A stretch of DNA of 64,000 nucleotides from Bradyrhizobium aeschynomenes (GCF_013178945.1 NZ_JABFDM010000009.1:1-64000), one strand, 5' to 3'; shown: positions 53,510-62,830, numbered from the stretch's first letter. Notes: generated from the sequence alone by a model not told the origin. Program-made: numbers and translations.

Positions 53510-55414
53510 ATGAGCGCTGCGAGCCGCTATCACGAGGTCCATGCACGGTCGTTGCAGGATCCGGAAGGGTTCTGGGCCGAGGCCGCCCGTGCGATCGATT
53601 GGATCGAGCCGGCCAAGCAGGTCTTTGATCCCACGATGGGCGCCTATGGCCGCTGGTTTGCCGGGGCCGTCGTCAACACCTGCTACAACGCGCTCGACCG
53701 CCACGTCGCCGCCGGCCGGGGCGAGCAGCTGGCGCTGATTCATGATTCGCCGCTGACGGACTCCGTCACCAGGATCACCTACGCCGAGATGCTGAAGGAG
53801 GTGCAGACGCTCGCCGCCATCATGCAGGATTTCGGCGTCGGCAAGGGCGACCGCGTCATCCTCTATATGCCGATGGTGCCCGAGGCGATGGTCGCGATGC
53901 TCGCCTGTGCGCGCATCGGCGCGGTGCATTCGGTGGTGTTCGGCGGCTTCGCCGCCAAGGAGCTCGCGACCCGCATCGACGACGCGACGCCGAAGCTCGT
54001 GCTGTCGGCGAGCTGCGGCATCGAGCCCGGCCGCATCGTGCAGTACAAGCCGCTGCTCGACCAGGCGATCGAGCTCGCCGACAACAGGCCCAAGGCCTGC
54101 ATCATCCTGCAGCGTCCCGAGCATGTCTGCGAGCTCAAGCCCGGCCGGGACTACGACTGGGCGGCGCTCCGCAAATCCGCGCTCGCCAACGGCAAGCTCG
54201 CGCCCTGCGTGCCGGTGCTGGCGACCGATCCGCTCTACATCCTCTACACCTCCGGCACGACCGGCAAGCCGAAGGGCGTGGTGCGCGACAATGGCGGGCA
54301 TCTGGTCGCGCTGAAATGGTCGATGGAGAACCTGTACGGCATCAAGCCGGGTGAGGTGTGGTGGTGCGCCTCCGACATCGGCTGGGTGGTCGGCCATAGC
54401 TACATCATCTACGGCCCGCTGATCCATGGCGCGACCTCGGTGATGTACGAAGGCAAACCGGTCGGCACGCCGGATGCCGGCGCGTTCTGGCGTGTCATCA
54501 ACCAGCACAAGGCTGTCGCACTGTTCACCGCGCCCACCGCGTTTCGCGCCATCCGCAAGGATGATCCGGAGGGCGCCTTCCTGCGCAAATACGATCTGTC
54601 GCAGTTCCGCACGCTGTTCCTGGCCGGCGAGCGCGCCGATCCGCCGACGGTGGAATGGGCCGAGCAGCAGCTCAAGGTGCCGGTGATCGACCATTGGTGG
54701 CAGACCGAGACCGGCTGGTGCATCGCCGGCAATCCGGTGGGCCTCGGCCTGTTGCCCGTCAAGCACGGCTCGCCGACGGTGCCAATGCCCGGCTATCAGG
54801 TCGACATCGTCGACGAGGCGGCGAAGCCCGTTCCGGCGAACACGATGGGCTCGATCGTGATCAAGCTGCCGATGCCGCCCGGCTGCCTGCCGACGCTGTG
54901 GCAGCAGGAGGATCGCTTCAAGGAGTCCTATCTCAGCGAGTTCCCCGGCTACTACAAGACCTCGGATGCCGGCTTTAAGGATGAGGACGGCTATGTCTTC
55001 GTGATGGGCCGCACCGACGACATCATCAACGTCGCCGGCCACCGGCTCTCGACCGGCGGTATGGAGGAGATCCTGGCCTCGCATCCCGATGTCGCCGAGT
55101 GCGCCGTGCTCGGCATCAAGGACGCGATCAAGGGCGAGGTGCCCTGTGGCTTCCTGGTGCTCAAGGCCGGTGTGTCACGCAGCCCCTCGGTGATCGAGAA
55201 GGAGATCGTTGCGCTGGTGCGTGACAAGCTCGGTCCGGTCGCGGCGTTCAAGCTCGCGATCACCGTCGGCCGGCTGCCGAAGACACGCTCCGGCAAGATC
55301 CTGCGCGGCACGATCAAGAAGATCGCCGACGGCGAGCAGTGGAGCATGCCGGCCACGATCGAGGATCCCAAGGTGCTCGAGGAGATCGGCGAGGCGCTGA
55401 AGAGCCGGGTGTGA
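53510..55414 (+). CDS. prpE: Propionyl-CoA synthetase (acyl-adenylating)
   Basis: A 634-residue acyl-adenylate-forming enzyme of the acetyl/propionyl-CoA synthetase type. Seen are YTSGTTGKPKGVVRDNGGHL near 247 (ATP loop), WWQTETGWCIAGNPVG near 401, GRTDDIINVAGHRLSTG near 501 and RLPKTRSGKILRG near 591 with the acylation-sensitive lysine. The DNGGH segment and length favour PrpE over acetate-specific Acs. It makes propionyl-CoA from propionate, ATP and CoA. ATG 53510 is preceded by GGGGAAA. Confidence 0.88.
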   Translation: MSAASRYHEVHARSLQDPEGFWAEAARAIDWIEPAKQVFDPTMGAYGRWFAGAVVNTCYNALDRHVAAGRGEQLALIHDSPLTDSVTRITYAEMLKEVQTLAAIMQDFGVGKGDRVILYMPMVPEAMVAMLACARIGAVHSVVFGGFAAKELATRIDDATPKLVLSASCGIEPGRIVQYKPLLDQAIELADNRPKACIILQRPEHVCELKPGRDYDWAALRKSALANGKLAPCVPVLATDPLYILYTSGTTGKPKGVVRDNGGHLVALKWSMENLYGIKPGEVWWCASDIGWVVGHSYIIYGPLIHGATSVMYEGKPVGTPDAGAFWRVINQHKAVALFTAPTAFRAIRKDDPEGAFLRKYDLSQFRTLFLAGERADPPTVEWAEQQLKVPVIDHWWQTETGWCIAGNPVGLGLLPVKHGSPTVPMPGYQVDIVDEAAKPVPANTMGSIVIKLPMPPGCLPTLWQQEDRFKESYLSEFPGYYKTSDAGFKDEDGYVFVMGRTDDIINVAGHRLSTGGMEEILASHPDVAECAVLGIKDAIKGEVPCGFLVLKAGVSRSPSVIEKEIVALVRDKLGPVAAFKLAITVGRLPKTRSGKILRGTIKKIADGEQWSMPATIEDPKVLEEIGEALKSRV

Positions 55415-55741
55415 TGCCGCGCTGCTGGCAGCTGCGGCCGGCTTGACCCGCAGAGCTACCGCATTTGACCGTCGCAGTTTTGCGCCCGTCTGTCTCCGCG
55501 TCGTCATGGCCGGCTTGTCCCGGCCTTCCACGTCGAGCGGCACACTTGGAACGACGTGGATGCCCGGGCCTTCGCCGCGCCGAAGCGGCTTCGGCCGCGC
55601 AGGCGGGACAAGCCCGGGCATGATGGAGCAACTAACTGGTCATCTCGTCTGTCGTGACAGCCCCGTAGCGTCGTGGACGGTTGGCAGGGCTTGACCCCGG
55701 CGTCCATTGCCGTCAAGCAACGGCCAGCCCGATTGAAGAGA
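55415..55741. repeat. Gap with CGTCATGGCCGGCTTGTCCC palindromic repeat
   Basis: CGTCATGGCCGGCTTGTCCC with GGCCTTCCACGTCG (about 55500-55536) is answered by ACGACGTGGATGCCCGGGCC (about 55550-55569) and GCGGGACAAGCCCGGGCATG (about 55603-55622). This gives nested inverted repeats of a family common in Bradyrhizobium gaps. No gene is seen. Confidence 0.65.
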
Positions 55742-56026
55742 ATGGACCATTCGATGCGACAGACCTCCGCCCGCCTGACCCTGGTGCTGATGGCCGTGCT
55801 TTCGCTCACGGCCTGCGCCTCGCGCAATCAGGGTCCCGCGGTGGCGCTCGGCAATGACGACGACGATGCGGTCTGCCAGGCCGGCGGCAAGGTCGCGCCG
55901 GGATCCGCGGAATATGTCGCCTGCCGCAAGGACCGCGACGTGCAGCGGCAGCGCGCCGAGGCGCGCGCCGACCGCCGCCAGCGCGATCTCGGCGAATACA
56001 TGATGAACCATCCCGACCGCCCCTGA
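55742..56026 (+). CDS. Small lipoprotein
   Basis: A 94-residue protein with a lipoprotein signal: RQTSARLTLVLMAVLSLTAC, lipobox LTAC with Cys25, giving a mature peptide of 70 residues. After it come an acidic DDDDA stretch, a CxxG..C pair (VCQAGGKVAPGSAEYVACRK) and an arginine-rich helix (RQRAEARADRRQRDLGEYMM). GAAGAG precedes the ATG at 55742. It is predicted to be attached to a membrane facing the periplasm; function unknown. Confidence 0.7.
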   Translation: MDHSMRQTSARLTLVLMAVLSLTACASRNQGPAVALGNDDDDAVCQAGGKVAPGSAEYVACRKDRDVQRQRAEARADRRQRDLGEYMMNHPDRP

Positions 56027-56103
56027 GCGCAAGTGCAAGCGCCTCTCATGGCGCGTGACTTCACTGCAACAGTTGCGTGACATCGGCGCTGCAACAACGC
56101 CGA

Positions 56104-56117
56104 TTGATTGAGATCAA
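56104..56117. promoter_or_regulatory. FixK/FNR box before the ompW-like gene
   Basis: TTGATTGAGATCAA is a perfect match to TTGAT-N4-ATCAA, the binding site of FixK/FNR regulators. It lies 103 bases before the ATG of the OmpW-like porin gene. Activation at low oxygen is inferred; OmpW is also FNR-controlled in enterobacteria. Confidence 0.7.
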
Positions 56118-56219
56118 ATCCAAGCCGATGGCGTCCCTGCCACATCTGTGACCGCAAGGCGCGGCTTTGCTGCGCGGATCAAGCGGAAGTGTAGCTCAAG
56201 TGTGGCTATGGGGACCTCG

Positions 56220-56951
56220 ATGAATAGAACATTCCAACTCTCGTCGTCGCTGCTGGTGCTGGCGGCGGTCTGCGGAGCCATGAGTTCCGCGCAAGCAGCG
56301 GACCTGCCGGCGGCGCCGGTCTATACGAAGGCGCCGGTGGTCGAAGCCTGGAATCCCTGGATGATCCGCGTCCGCGCGCTGGGCGTGCTTCCGGATGCCG
56401 GCGGCTCGACCGTCAACGTCACCGGCGTGCCGGCGCTGTCGTCGCCGAATTCGGGCCTGAAGATCTCCAATCAGGTCGTGCCCGAGCTCGACATCAGCTA
56501 CTTCTTCACCAGGAACATCGCCGCCGAGTTGATCCTCGGCGTCACGCGTCACTCGATCAGCGGCACCGGCACGCTGGATGGTCTGAATGTCGGCAAGGCC
56601 TGGCTGCTGCCGCCGACCCTCACGCTGCAATATCACTTCACCGATTTCGGCGCGTTCAAGCCGTATGTCGGCGCCGGCGTGAACTACACGGTGTTCTTCA
56701 ACCAGAGCGCGGCCAATCAGGTGTTCAACGGCCTCGCCGTCACCAACCTGCACATCTCGAACCAGTGGGGCGCCGCGGTCCAGTTCGGCTTCGACTACAT
56801 GCTCGACAAGCACTGGGGCTTCAACGTCGACGTCAAGAAGCTGTGGCTGCAGCCGAACTACTCGGCGACCGTCAACGGGGCGATTCCCGTCACAGGCCGC
56901 GCCAACATCGACCCGTGGCTGGTCGGCGCCGGCATCACCTACAAGTTCTGA
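56220..56951 (+). CDS. ompW: OmpW-family outer membrane protein
   Basis: A 243-residue beta-barrel porin. The signal peptide NRTFQLSSSLLVLAAVCGAM is cut after AQA. The mature part includes NPWMIRVRALGVLPDAGGST near 43, ELDISYFFTRNIAAELILGV, PPTLTLQYHF and KPYVGAGVNYTVFFN, and ends with the aromatic TYKF strand needed for outer-membrane assembly. OmpW forms a narrow hydrophobic channel. ATG 56220 follows GGGGAC; ATG 56208 would add four residues. A perfect terminator lies 26 bases after the stop. Confidence 0.9.
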   Translation: MNRTFQLSSSLLVLAAVCGAMSSAQAADLPAAPVYTKAPVVEAWNPWMIRVRALGVLPDAGGSTVNVTGVPALSSPNSGLKISNQVVPELDISYFFTRNIAAELILGVTRHSISGTGTLDGLNVGKAWLLPPTLTLQYHFTDFGAFKPYVGAGVNYTVFFNQSAANQVFNGLAVTNLHISNQWGAAVQFGFDYMLDKHWGFNVDVKKLWLQPNYSATVNGAIPVTGRANIDPWLVGAGITYKF

Positions 56952-56977
56952 TTTGTTGCGTTCCTCCCAAGACTGCG

Positions 56978-57008
56978 ATGGCGCCGGCATCCCCGGCGCC
57001 ATTTTTTT
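56978..57008 (+). terminator. Rho-independent terminator after ompW
   Basis: ATGGCGCCGG (56978-56987) pairs with CCGGCGCCAT (56993-57002) over a five-base loop and is followed by TTTTTT. It ends the ompW transcript. Confidence 0.85.
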
Positions 57009-57260
57009 GGGAAGGTTGGGAAGGTTTGAGTGTCCCGAAGCTGAGTTTGTCGCGCGTCTCTCGCCCCAGCACCACCGTCGTCCCGGCCTTGAGCCGGGAC
57101 CCATACGCCGCAGCGGGAGTGAGGAACCAGGCGCTGAGTCACAACCATCTCGGACCGTAACCCAAGCCGGTGGTCATGGGTCCCGGCGTTCGCCGGGACG
57201 ACACCGAAGGCTGGGCTAGCGCCCGCGAGTGAAGCGAGAGAGCCGGACGCGCCCCGCGTC
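57009..57260. repeat. Gap with CGTCGTCCCGG..CCGGGACGAC palindromic repeat
   Basis: CGTCGTCCCGGCCTTGAGCC (from 57076) and its partner GGTCCCGGCGTTCGCCGGGA (to about 57202) form an imperfect inverted repeat of the same family as 44270-44391. The space between ompW and the convergent trcR gene holds nothing else. Confidence 0.7.
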
Positions 57261-57956
57261 CTATTCCTCGTCCTCGTCGTGCTTCTTGCCGCCGATGGTC
57301 TTGAGCTTGGCGAACACGGCGTCGACGTTGAGGTCGTCCTCGTCGCGCCCCGCAGGCTCGTACTCGTCCTTGCGGGTGGTCTCGGAGGCCGGCAGCAGGG
57401 TGGCGCCGCTGTAATTGGCGTCGAGCGGCTTCTCCTTGGCGGCGCGCTGCACCTCGAAATCGAGTTCGATCTGCGAGCACAGGCCCAGCGTCACCGGATC
57501 CATCGGCGTCAGCGTCTGCGCGTTCCAATGGGTCCGGTCGCGCACGCTGGCGATGGTGCTCTTGGTGGTGCCGACCAGGCGCATGATCGAGGCGTCCTTG
57601 AGCTCGGGATGGTTCCGCACCAGCCACAGGATGGCGCTCGGGCGCTCGTGGCGGCGCGACACCGGGGTATAGCGCGGCCCCTTGCGCTTGGGCTGCGGCG
57701 GCAGCACGACCTTGCTCTCCTGCAGCCGGAGCCGGTAATTCGGGTCGCGCTCCGCCTTTTCGATCTCCTCGCGGGTGAGCTGGCCGGTCGAGATCGGGTC
57801 CATGCCCTTGATGCCCTGGGCGGCGTCGCCGTCGGCAATGGCGCGCACCTCCAGCGGGTGCATCTTGGTAAAATCGGCGACCTGGTCGAAGGTCAGCGCG
57901 GTATTGTCGACCAGCCACACGGCAGTTGCCTTCGGCATCAGCGGGGCGTTGCTCAT
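57261..57956 (-). CDS. trcR: DUF1013 / TrcR-type cell-cycle transcriptional regulator
   Basis: A 231-residue protein of the alphaproteobacterial DUF1013 family: MPKATAVWLVDNTALTFDQV, AAQGIKGMDPISTGQLTREE, then RHERPSAILWLVRNHPELKD with a winged-helix-like RLVGTTKSTIASVRDRTHWN. The end is acidic with GGKKHDEDEE. TrcR homologues regulate cell-cycle genes. AAAGGAG seven bases before ATG 57956 is a strong ribosome-binding site. It is divergent from ispH. Confidence 0.85.
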   Translation of the reverse strand: MSNAPLMPKATAVWLVDNTALTFDQVADFTKMHPLEVRAIADGDAAQGIKGMDPISTGQLTREEIEKAERDPNYRLRLQESKVVLPPQPKRKGPRYTPVSRRHERPSAILWLVRNHPELKDASIMRLVGTTKSTIASVRDRTHWNAQTLTPMDPVTLGLCSQIELDFEVQRAAKEKPLDANYSGATLLPASETTRKDEYEPAGRDEDDLNVDAVFAKLKTIGGKKHDEDEE

Positions 57957-58226
57957 GGCAAATCTCCTTTGTGCTCCGCCCCGGCCCTGGGAGGCGAAAC
58001 CTGCGGTCATCGGCGATGACGGGGAATTCGCCCTATATAAGCCGTCCCGGGGGCGGGGCGCAATGGCCTGACGAAAACGGCCTTGACAGCGCTCGAAAGC
58101 AGTCCCAAGTCCTACTCAAACGCGTTTAAGCTCGAAGCCGTGACGTCTCGACCGCCCCCGCTTGCCGGCCCGGGGTGCTCCGGTCGCCGCAACAAGCCCG
58201 CACAGATCAGGCCCTTAGATCAGCCC

Positions 58227-59195
58227 ATGGCAGCCAAACCAGACCTCAAAATCGTGCTTTGTTCGCCGCGCGGCTTCTGCGCCGGCGTGGTCCGCGCCAT
58301 TGATACCGTGGAGCGGGCGCTCGCCATCTATGGCGCCCCGGTCTATGTCCGCCACGAGATCGTGCACAATAAATACGTCGTCGACAGCCTGAAGACCAAG
58401 GGCGCGATCTTCGTCGAGGAGCTGGCCGAGATCCCCGACAGTACCAATGCACCGGTGGTGTTTTCGGCCCATGGCGTGCCGAAGTCGGTTCCCGCCGAGG
58501 CCCAGGCGCGCAATTTCTTCTCGCTTGACGCGACCTGCCCGCTGGTGACCAAGGTCCACCGCGAAGCCGCCATCCATTTCAAGCGTGGTCGCGAGATCCT
58601 GCTGATCGGCCATTCCCACCACCCCGAGGTGGTCGGAACCGTCGGGCAGCTGCCTGCGGGCGCCGTGACCCTGATCGAGACCGCCGAGGACGCGGCGACC
58701 TTTACGCCGAAGGATCCGAACAACCTCGCCTTCGTCACCCAGACCACGCTGTCGATCGACGATACTGCCGACATCGTGGCCGTGCTCAAGGGTCGTTTCC
58801 CGAACATCTCGGGCCCGCACAAGGAAGACATCTGCTACGCCACCACCAACCGCCAGCTGGCGGTCAAGAAGGTGGCCCCGGTGGTCGACGCGCTGATCGT
58901 GGTCGGCGCGCCGAACTCGTCGAACTCGCAGCGCCTGCGCGAGGTCGCCGAGCGCGAGGGCTGTCCGATCGCCGTGCTGGCGCAGCGCGCCTCGGACATC
59001 GACTGGGCGCGCTTCGAGGGCATCAAGAGCCTTGGCATCACCGCCGGGGCCTCGGCGCCGGAGGTGATCGTCGAGGAGATCATGGGCGCCTTTGCCGAGC
59101 GCTACGTGCTCCATGTCGAGACGGTCTCGGCGGCTGAGGAGAACGAGTTCTTCCCGCTGCCGCGCTCGCTGCGGCCGGAAGCTGCGGCCGAGTAA
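58227..59195 (+). CDS. ispH: 4-hydroxy-3-methylbut-2-enyl diphosphate reductase
   Basis: A 322-residue iron-sulfur enzyme for the last step of the MEP isoprenoid pathway, giving IPP and DMAPP. The three cluster cysteines are present: Cys18 (PRGFCAGV), Cys104 (DATCPLV) and Cys203 (DICYAT). Also seen are GHSHHPEVVGT and the E-x2-T..T loop. The frame is open 48 codons upstream, but family alignment supports the ATG at 58227. Confidence 0.95.
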   Translation: MAAKPDLKIVLCSPRGFCAGVVRAIDTVERALAIYGAPVYVRHEIVHNKYVVDSLKTKGAIFVEELAEIPDSTNAPVVFSAHGVPKSVPAEAQARNFFSLDATCPLVTKVHREAAIHFKRGREILLIGHSHHPEVVGTVGQLPAGAVTLIETAEDAATFTPKDPNNLAFVTQTTLSIDDTADIVAVLKGRFPNISGPHKEDICYATTNRQLAVKKVAPVVDALIVVGAPNSSNSQRLREVAEREGCPIAVLAQRASDIDWARFEGIKSLGITAGASAPEVIVEEIMGAFAERYVLHVETVSAAEENEFFPLPRSLRPEAAAE

Positions 59196-59343
59196 ATCGG
59201 GCGCCGTCTTTTCCGCCCTCGACGGCCCATCGGCCTTGAACGCGGCGCCCGCATGCGCGATGAAAGGCGCAACGGGCCTGTTCGATGACGAAGTTCGCAT
59301 CGGAGAGGCGGGGGCAGGCGAACTTCGATCACTGGGATAGCGC

Positions 59344-60318
59344 ATGGCGGTCTACACCGATGTCGCCGCCGACGAGCTTGCGGACTTCCTCAAGACCTAT
59401 GACATCGGCGAGCTGCTCTCCTACAAGGGCATCGCCGAAGGCGTCGAAAACTCCAACTTCCTGCTCCACACCACCAAGGGCGCCTACATCCTCACGCTCT
59501 ATGAGAAGCGCGTGGCGGTGGATGACCTGCCCTATTTTCTCGGCCTGATGGCGCATCTCGCCGAGCGCGGCGTCAGCTGTCCGCAGCCGGCGCGCAACCG
59601 CGACGGTGCGGTCTATTCGAGTCTGTCGGGCCGGCCCGCGGCGATCATCAACTTTCTGGAAGGGATGTGGCCGCGCAAGCCGAACGTTATGCATTGCGCT
59701 GGCGTCGGCGAAGCGCTGGCGCGGATGCATCTGGCCGGCCGCGATTTCCCGCTGGTGCGCAAGAATCCGCTCTCGGTGTCCGGCTGGAAGTCGCTGTTCG
59801 CCCAGGCGGCCGATCGCGCCGATACGGTGCAGGCCGGTCTCTCGGCGCTGCTCTCGACCGAGCTCGGCCATCTCGAGCGCTCCTGGCCGACGCACCTGCC
59901 GGAAGGCGTCATTCATGCCGACCTGTTTCCCGACAACGTGTTCTTTCTCGGGGACAAGCTTTCGGGGCTGATCGACTTCCCGTTCTCCTGCAACGACATC
60001 CTCGCCTATGACGTCGCGATCTGCCTCAATGCGTGGTGCTTCGAGGCCGATCATTCGCTCAACGTCACCAAGGCGCGCGCGTTCTTCAATGCCTATGGCC
60101 GCGCGCGGCCGCTGTCAGACGCCGAGCTGCAGGCGCTGCCGCTGCTGGCGCGCGGCGCCGCCATCCGCTTCCTGCTGACGCGGCTGGTCGACTGGCTCAA
60201 CGTGCCGCCGGGGGCGCTGGTGAAGCCGAAGGACCCGCTCGAATATGTCCGCAAGCTGCGCTTCCATCAGAACGTCGCCAGCGTGCGCGACTATGGCATT
60301 GGAGGAGCCGCCGCGTGA
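59344..60318 (+). CDS. thrB: Homoserine kinase (ThrB2/HSK type)
   Basis: A 324-residue kinase of the APH-like fold rather than the GHMP fold: AEGVENSNFLLHTTKGAYIL near 31, then the Brenner motif VIHADLFPDNVFF near 190 and LIDFPFSCNDILAYDVAICL with the metal Asp near 214. This form phosphorylates homoserine for threonine synthesis in Rhizobiales. Its stop overlaps the rnhA start as GTGA, implying coupling. Confidence 0.92.
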   Translation: MAVYTDVAADELADFLKTYDIGELLSYKGIAEGVENSNFLLHTTKGAYILTLYEKRVAVDDLPYFLGLMAHLAERGVSCPQPARNRDGAVYSSLSGRPAAIINFLEGMWPRKPNVMHCAGVGEALARMHLAGRDFPLVRKNPLSVSGWKSLFAQAADRADTVQAGLSALLSTELGHLERSWPTHLPEGVIHADLFPDNVFFLGDKLSGLIDFPFSCNDILAYDVAICLNAWCFEADHSLNVTKARAFFNAYGRARPLSDAELQALPLLARGAAIRFLLTRLVDWLNVPPGALVKPKDPLEYVRKLRFHQNVASVRDYGIGGAAA

Positions 60319-60779
60319 GTGAGCATCCGGTCGTCAGCATCTACACCGATGGGGCCTGCTCGGGAAATCCGGGGCCGGGCGGCTGGGGCGCGATTCTTCG
60401 CTTTGGAGACAAGGAAAAAGAGCTGAAGGGCGGCGAGCCGCACACCACCAACAACCGCATGGAGCTGATGGCGGCGATCTCGGCGCTGGAGGCGTTGAAG
60501 AAGTCGTGCCAGGTCGAGCTCTACACCGACAGCCAATATGTCCGGCAGGGCATCACTGGCTGGATTCATGGCTGGAAGCGCAACGGCTGGAAGACGGCCG
60601 ACAAGAAGCCGGTCAAGAACGCCGAGCTATGGCAACGTCTGGACGAGGCGCTGAAGCCGCACAAGGTCAACTGGCACTGGGTGAAGGGCCACGCCGGCCA
60701 CCCCGAGAACGAGCGTGCCGATCAATTGGCGCGCGACGGCGTGGCGATGGCGCGGATGCAGAAGAACGTGCGCAGCTGA
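60315..60779 (+). CDS. rnhA: Ribonuclease HI
   Basis: A 154-residue enzyme that cuts RNA in RNA-DNA hybrids. The four catalytic acids are visible: Asp12 (YTDGAC), Glu50 (NNRMELMA), Asp72 (YTDSQYV) and Asp136 (ERADQLA), and His126 lies in the VKGHAGH loop. GTG is the start; GGAGGAG lies seven bases ahead, inside the end of thrB. This order, ispH-thrB-rnhA, is typical of Rhizobiales. Confidence 0.95.
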   Translation: MSEHPVVSIYTDGACSGNPGPGGWGAILRFGDKEKELKGGEPHTTNNRMELMAAISALEALKKSCQVELYTDSQYVRQGITGWIHGWKRNGWKTADKKPVKNAELWQRLDEALKPHKVNWHWVKGHAGHPENERADQLARDGVAMARMQKNVRS

Positions 60780-60792
60780 CGTCGCGGCACCA

Positions 60793-62055
60793 TTACGGAT
60801 GCCCGGGCGAACTCCGCTCGATGGCAAAATCGTCCAGGAGCGGTGAACTGCGGCCTTCGATCAAGGCTGCGATCAGCTCGGAGGCGAGATAGCTGAAGGT
60901 GATCCCGTTGCCGCCGTATCCGTAGGCTGCATAGATGTTGGGAGCGCGCGGAACGGGGCCGATCAGAGGCAGCCCGTCATCGGTCGTATCAAACGTTCCG
61001 GACCACTGATAGTCGAAATCGACGATCGCGCGCGGCCACAGCGCCGAGAGTTCTGCGGCGAGCCGCCGCGACTTGTCCGGAATGGCGCGGTCGCGAGCTT
61101 CGGGCTCGATGAGGTCCTCATCGTCCTCTCCCCCGAAAATGATGCGCCCGTCAGCCGTGGTCCGGCCATAGTGATAGTCCTCGCTGCTCTCCCAGATCAG
61201 CACGTCGTCTCGCCAGAGATTCTGTGGCTGGGGCGTGGTGGCGACGGCCCAACTCGACGCGACACGATGGATCGTCGGCTTGATGATCGATGGCATCGCA
61301 TATCCTGTCGCCAGGACGATGTGACGGGCTTCGATCTCATGTCCACTGTCGAGGCCGACCGTGGCACTGGCCTTGCCGCTGTCAAAAGCCACCGCATCAC
61401 CATGGACCAGGCGCGCGCCCTGCGACAGCGCGAGGGACAGCAGACCACTTGCGAGCTTGACCGGATCGGCTTCGGCCGCGCCGGGAGACAGAATCGCCCC
61501 GGCGCGGGCGAACCCGAAATTCTCGAGCAGGGTTCGGTGATCGAGGAATGTGCCGGGTAGGCCGGCCCGAACGCGTTGCTCCAGCTCTTCCCGCAGCGAG
61601 CGGGAATCATCTTCTCGCGCAAGATAGAGCGATTGTCTCGACCGCAGCTCGCCAGGCAGCCTGCGCTCCCCGACCAAACGCATCAATTCGTTCACCGCCC
61701 GCAGACTCGCCTGATAGCACCGCGCAGCGCGCTCGAAGCCGATCATCACCGACAGCTCGCTCAGCGACCGGTCGATCTCCCACAACAGCATGGCCGTGCT
61801 CGCAGCCGTGCTGCCGCGGCAGGGCTTTTCGCGATCCATCACGACGACGTCGCGGCCTTGACGGGTCAGCCGTTCGGCCATCATCGCGCCGGTAATTCCG
61901 GCGCCAATGATCAGGATATCGCAACGGAAGTTCGAAACGACGGCGGCCATCGGAAACGAAGGTGCATGCGCCCATGGCGGGCGCGCGCTGCGGACATCTT
62001 CCTGCGCCAGTTGCTCGGTCTGCTCGCTGAAGATGCTGGCCTCCCATTGTTTCAA
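60793..62055 (-). CDS. D-amino-acid-oxidase-like FAD-dependent oxidoreductase
   Basis: A 420-residue flavoprotein: an N-terminal extension of about 45 residues, the FAD motif ILIIGAGITGAMMAERLTRQ near 47-66, GSTAASTAMLLWEIDRSLSE near 81, HIVLATGY near 249 and the C-terminal YGYGGNGITFSYLASELIAA near 384. It is similar to the DAO/gamma-glutamylputrescine-oxidase-like group, oxidising an amine or amino acid with oxygen or another acceptor. It is convergent with rnhA. An internal ATG at 61950 before the FAD motif may be the real start. Confidence 0.78.
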   Translation of the reverse strand: MKQWEASIFSEQTEQLAQEDVRSARPPWAHAPSFPMAAVVSNFRCDILIIGAGITGAMMAERLTRQGRDVVVMDREKPCRGSTAASTAMLLWEIDRSLSELSVMIGFERAARCYQASLRAVNELMRLVGERRLPGELRSRQSLYLAREDDSRSLREELEQRVRAGLPGTFLDHRTLLENFGFARAGAILSPGAAEADPVKLASGLLSLALSQGARLVHGDAVAFDSGKASATVGLDSGHEIEARHIVLATGYAMPSIIKPTIHRVASSWAVATTPQPQNLWRDDVLIWESSEDYHYGRTTADGRIIFGGEDDEDLIEPEARDRAIPDKSRRLAAELSALWPRAIVDFDYQWSGTFDTTDDGLPLIGPVPRAPNIYAAYGYGGNGITFSYLASELIAALIEGRSSPLLDDFAIERSSPGHP

Positions 62056-62161
62056 GAACCGGGGCCTATAACGCGTCCGAGCGGCTCTTGTTCACCGATG
62101 ATTGGCGCTGCGACGGCTGCTTTGCTCTTCTCGTGGTCGAACGCCGGCTCGATCGAAGCAG

Positions 62162-62189
62162 AAAAAAAGCCCGCGGGGGCGCCGCGGGC
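62162..62189 (-). terminator. Rho-independent terminator after the peroxiredoxin gene
   Basis: On the minus strand, GCCCGCGG (62189-62182) and CCGCGGGC (62176-62169) pair over a five-base loop and are followed by TTTTTTT (62168-62162). It lies 26 bases after the peroxiredoxin stop. Confidence 0.88.
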
Positions 62190-62215
62190 TTTCGGACCAG
62201 GTCAGGAAAGCTGGC

Positions 62216-62701
62216 TCACAGCTGCCCGAGCAGGGTGTCGCCGCCGGAGACCTCGACCTTGCCGGGGGCGGCTTCGAGGTTGAGCTTCGTCACCTTGCCG
62301 TCCTCGACCAGCATCGAGTAGCGCTTGGAGCGGATGCCGAGTCCGGCGCCGGAGGCGTCAAGCTCCATGCCGATGGCCTTGGTGAATTCGGCATTGCCGT
62401 CGGCCAGGAACACGGCTTCGTCGCGCTGGTCGGTGTCGCGCTTCCAGGCGTTCATCACGAAGGCGTCGTTGACCGAGACGATCGCGATGGTGTCGACGCC
62501 CTTGTCCTTCATCGCGTACGCGTTGAGGAAGATGCTGGGCAGATGCATCTTGTGGCAGGTGCCGGTGTAGGCGCCGGGCACCGCGAACAGCGCCACTTTC
62601 TTGCCCTTGAAGATGTCGTCGGTGGTTTTGACCTGCGGGCCTTCGCCGGTCATGACGCGGAACTGGGCCTCCGGCAGCTTGTCGCCTACCTGAATGGTCA
62701 T
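62216..62701 (-). CDS. Peroxiredoxin, Prx5 type, 1-Cys
   Basis: A 161-residue peroxiredoxin with the Prx5 peroxidatic loop VPGAYTGTCHKMHLPSI; Cys49 is the only cysteine, so reduction must rely on glutathione/glutaredoxin or another thiol. Also seen are VSVNDAFVMNAW and a conserved Arg in GLGIRSKRYSMLVEDGKV. It reduces hydrogen and alkyl peroxides in the cytoplasm. AAGGAG seven to eight bases before ATG 62701 is a strong ribosome-binding site. Confidence 0.9.
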   Translation of the reverse strand: MTIQVGDKLPEAQFRVMTGEGPQVKTTDDIFKGKKVALFAVPGAYTGTCHKMHLPSIFLNAYAMKDKGVDTIAIVSVNDAFVMNAWKRDTDQRDEAVFLADGNAEFTKAIGMELDASGAGLGIRSKRYSMLVEDGKVTKLNLEAAPGKVEVSGGDTLLGQL

Positions 62702-62830
62702 TGAATTACTCCTTCCCCTGGATGTGTGGCGCGCGAGACGGACCACACTATTCGGCGGGCCAGAAACGGCAACGGTCCGCCGTGTTCACGTGTCCGTCAT
62801 CGCACGCCCGGCATTGCCGCGACAATGGTC

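Noticed and set aside
58083..58226. Extended N-terminus of IspH
   Set aside because: The extra 48 residues are low-complexity and not part of the IspH family; the ATG at 58227 gives the standard length.
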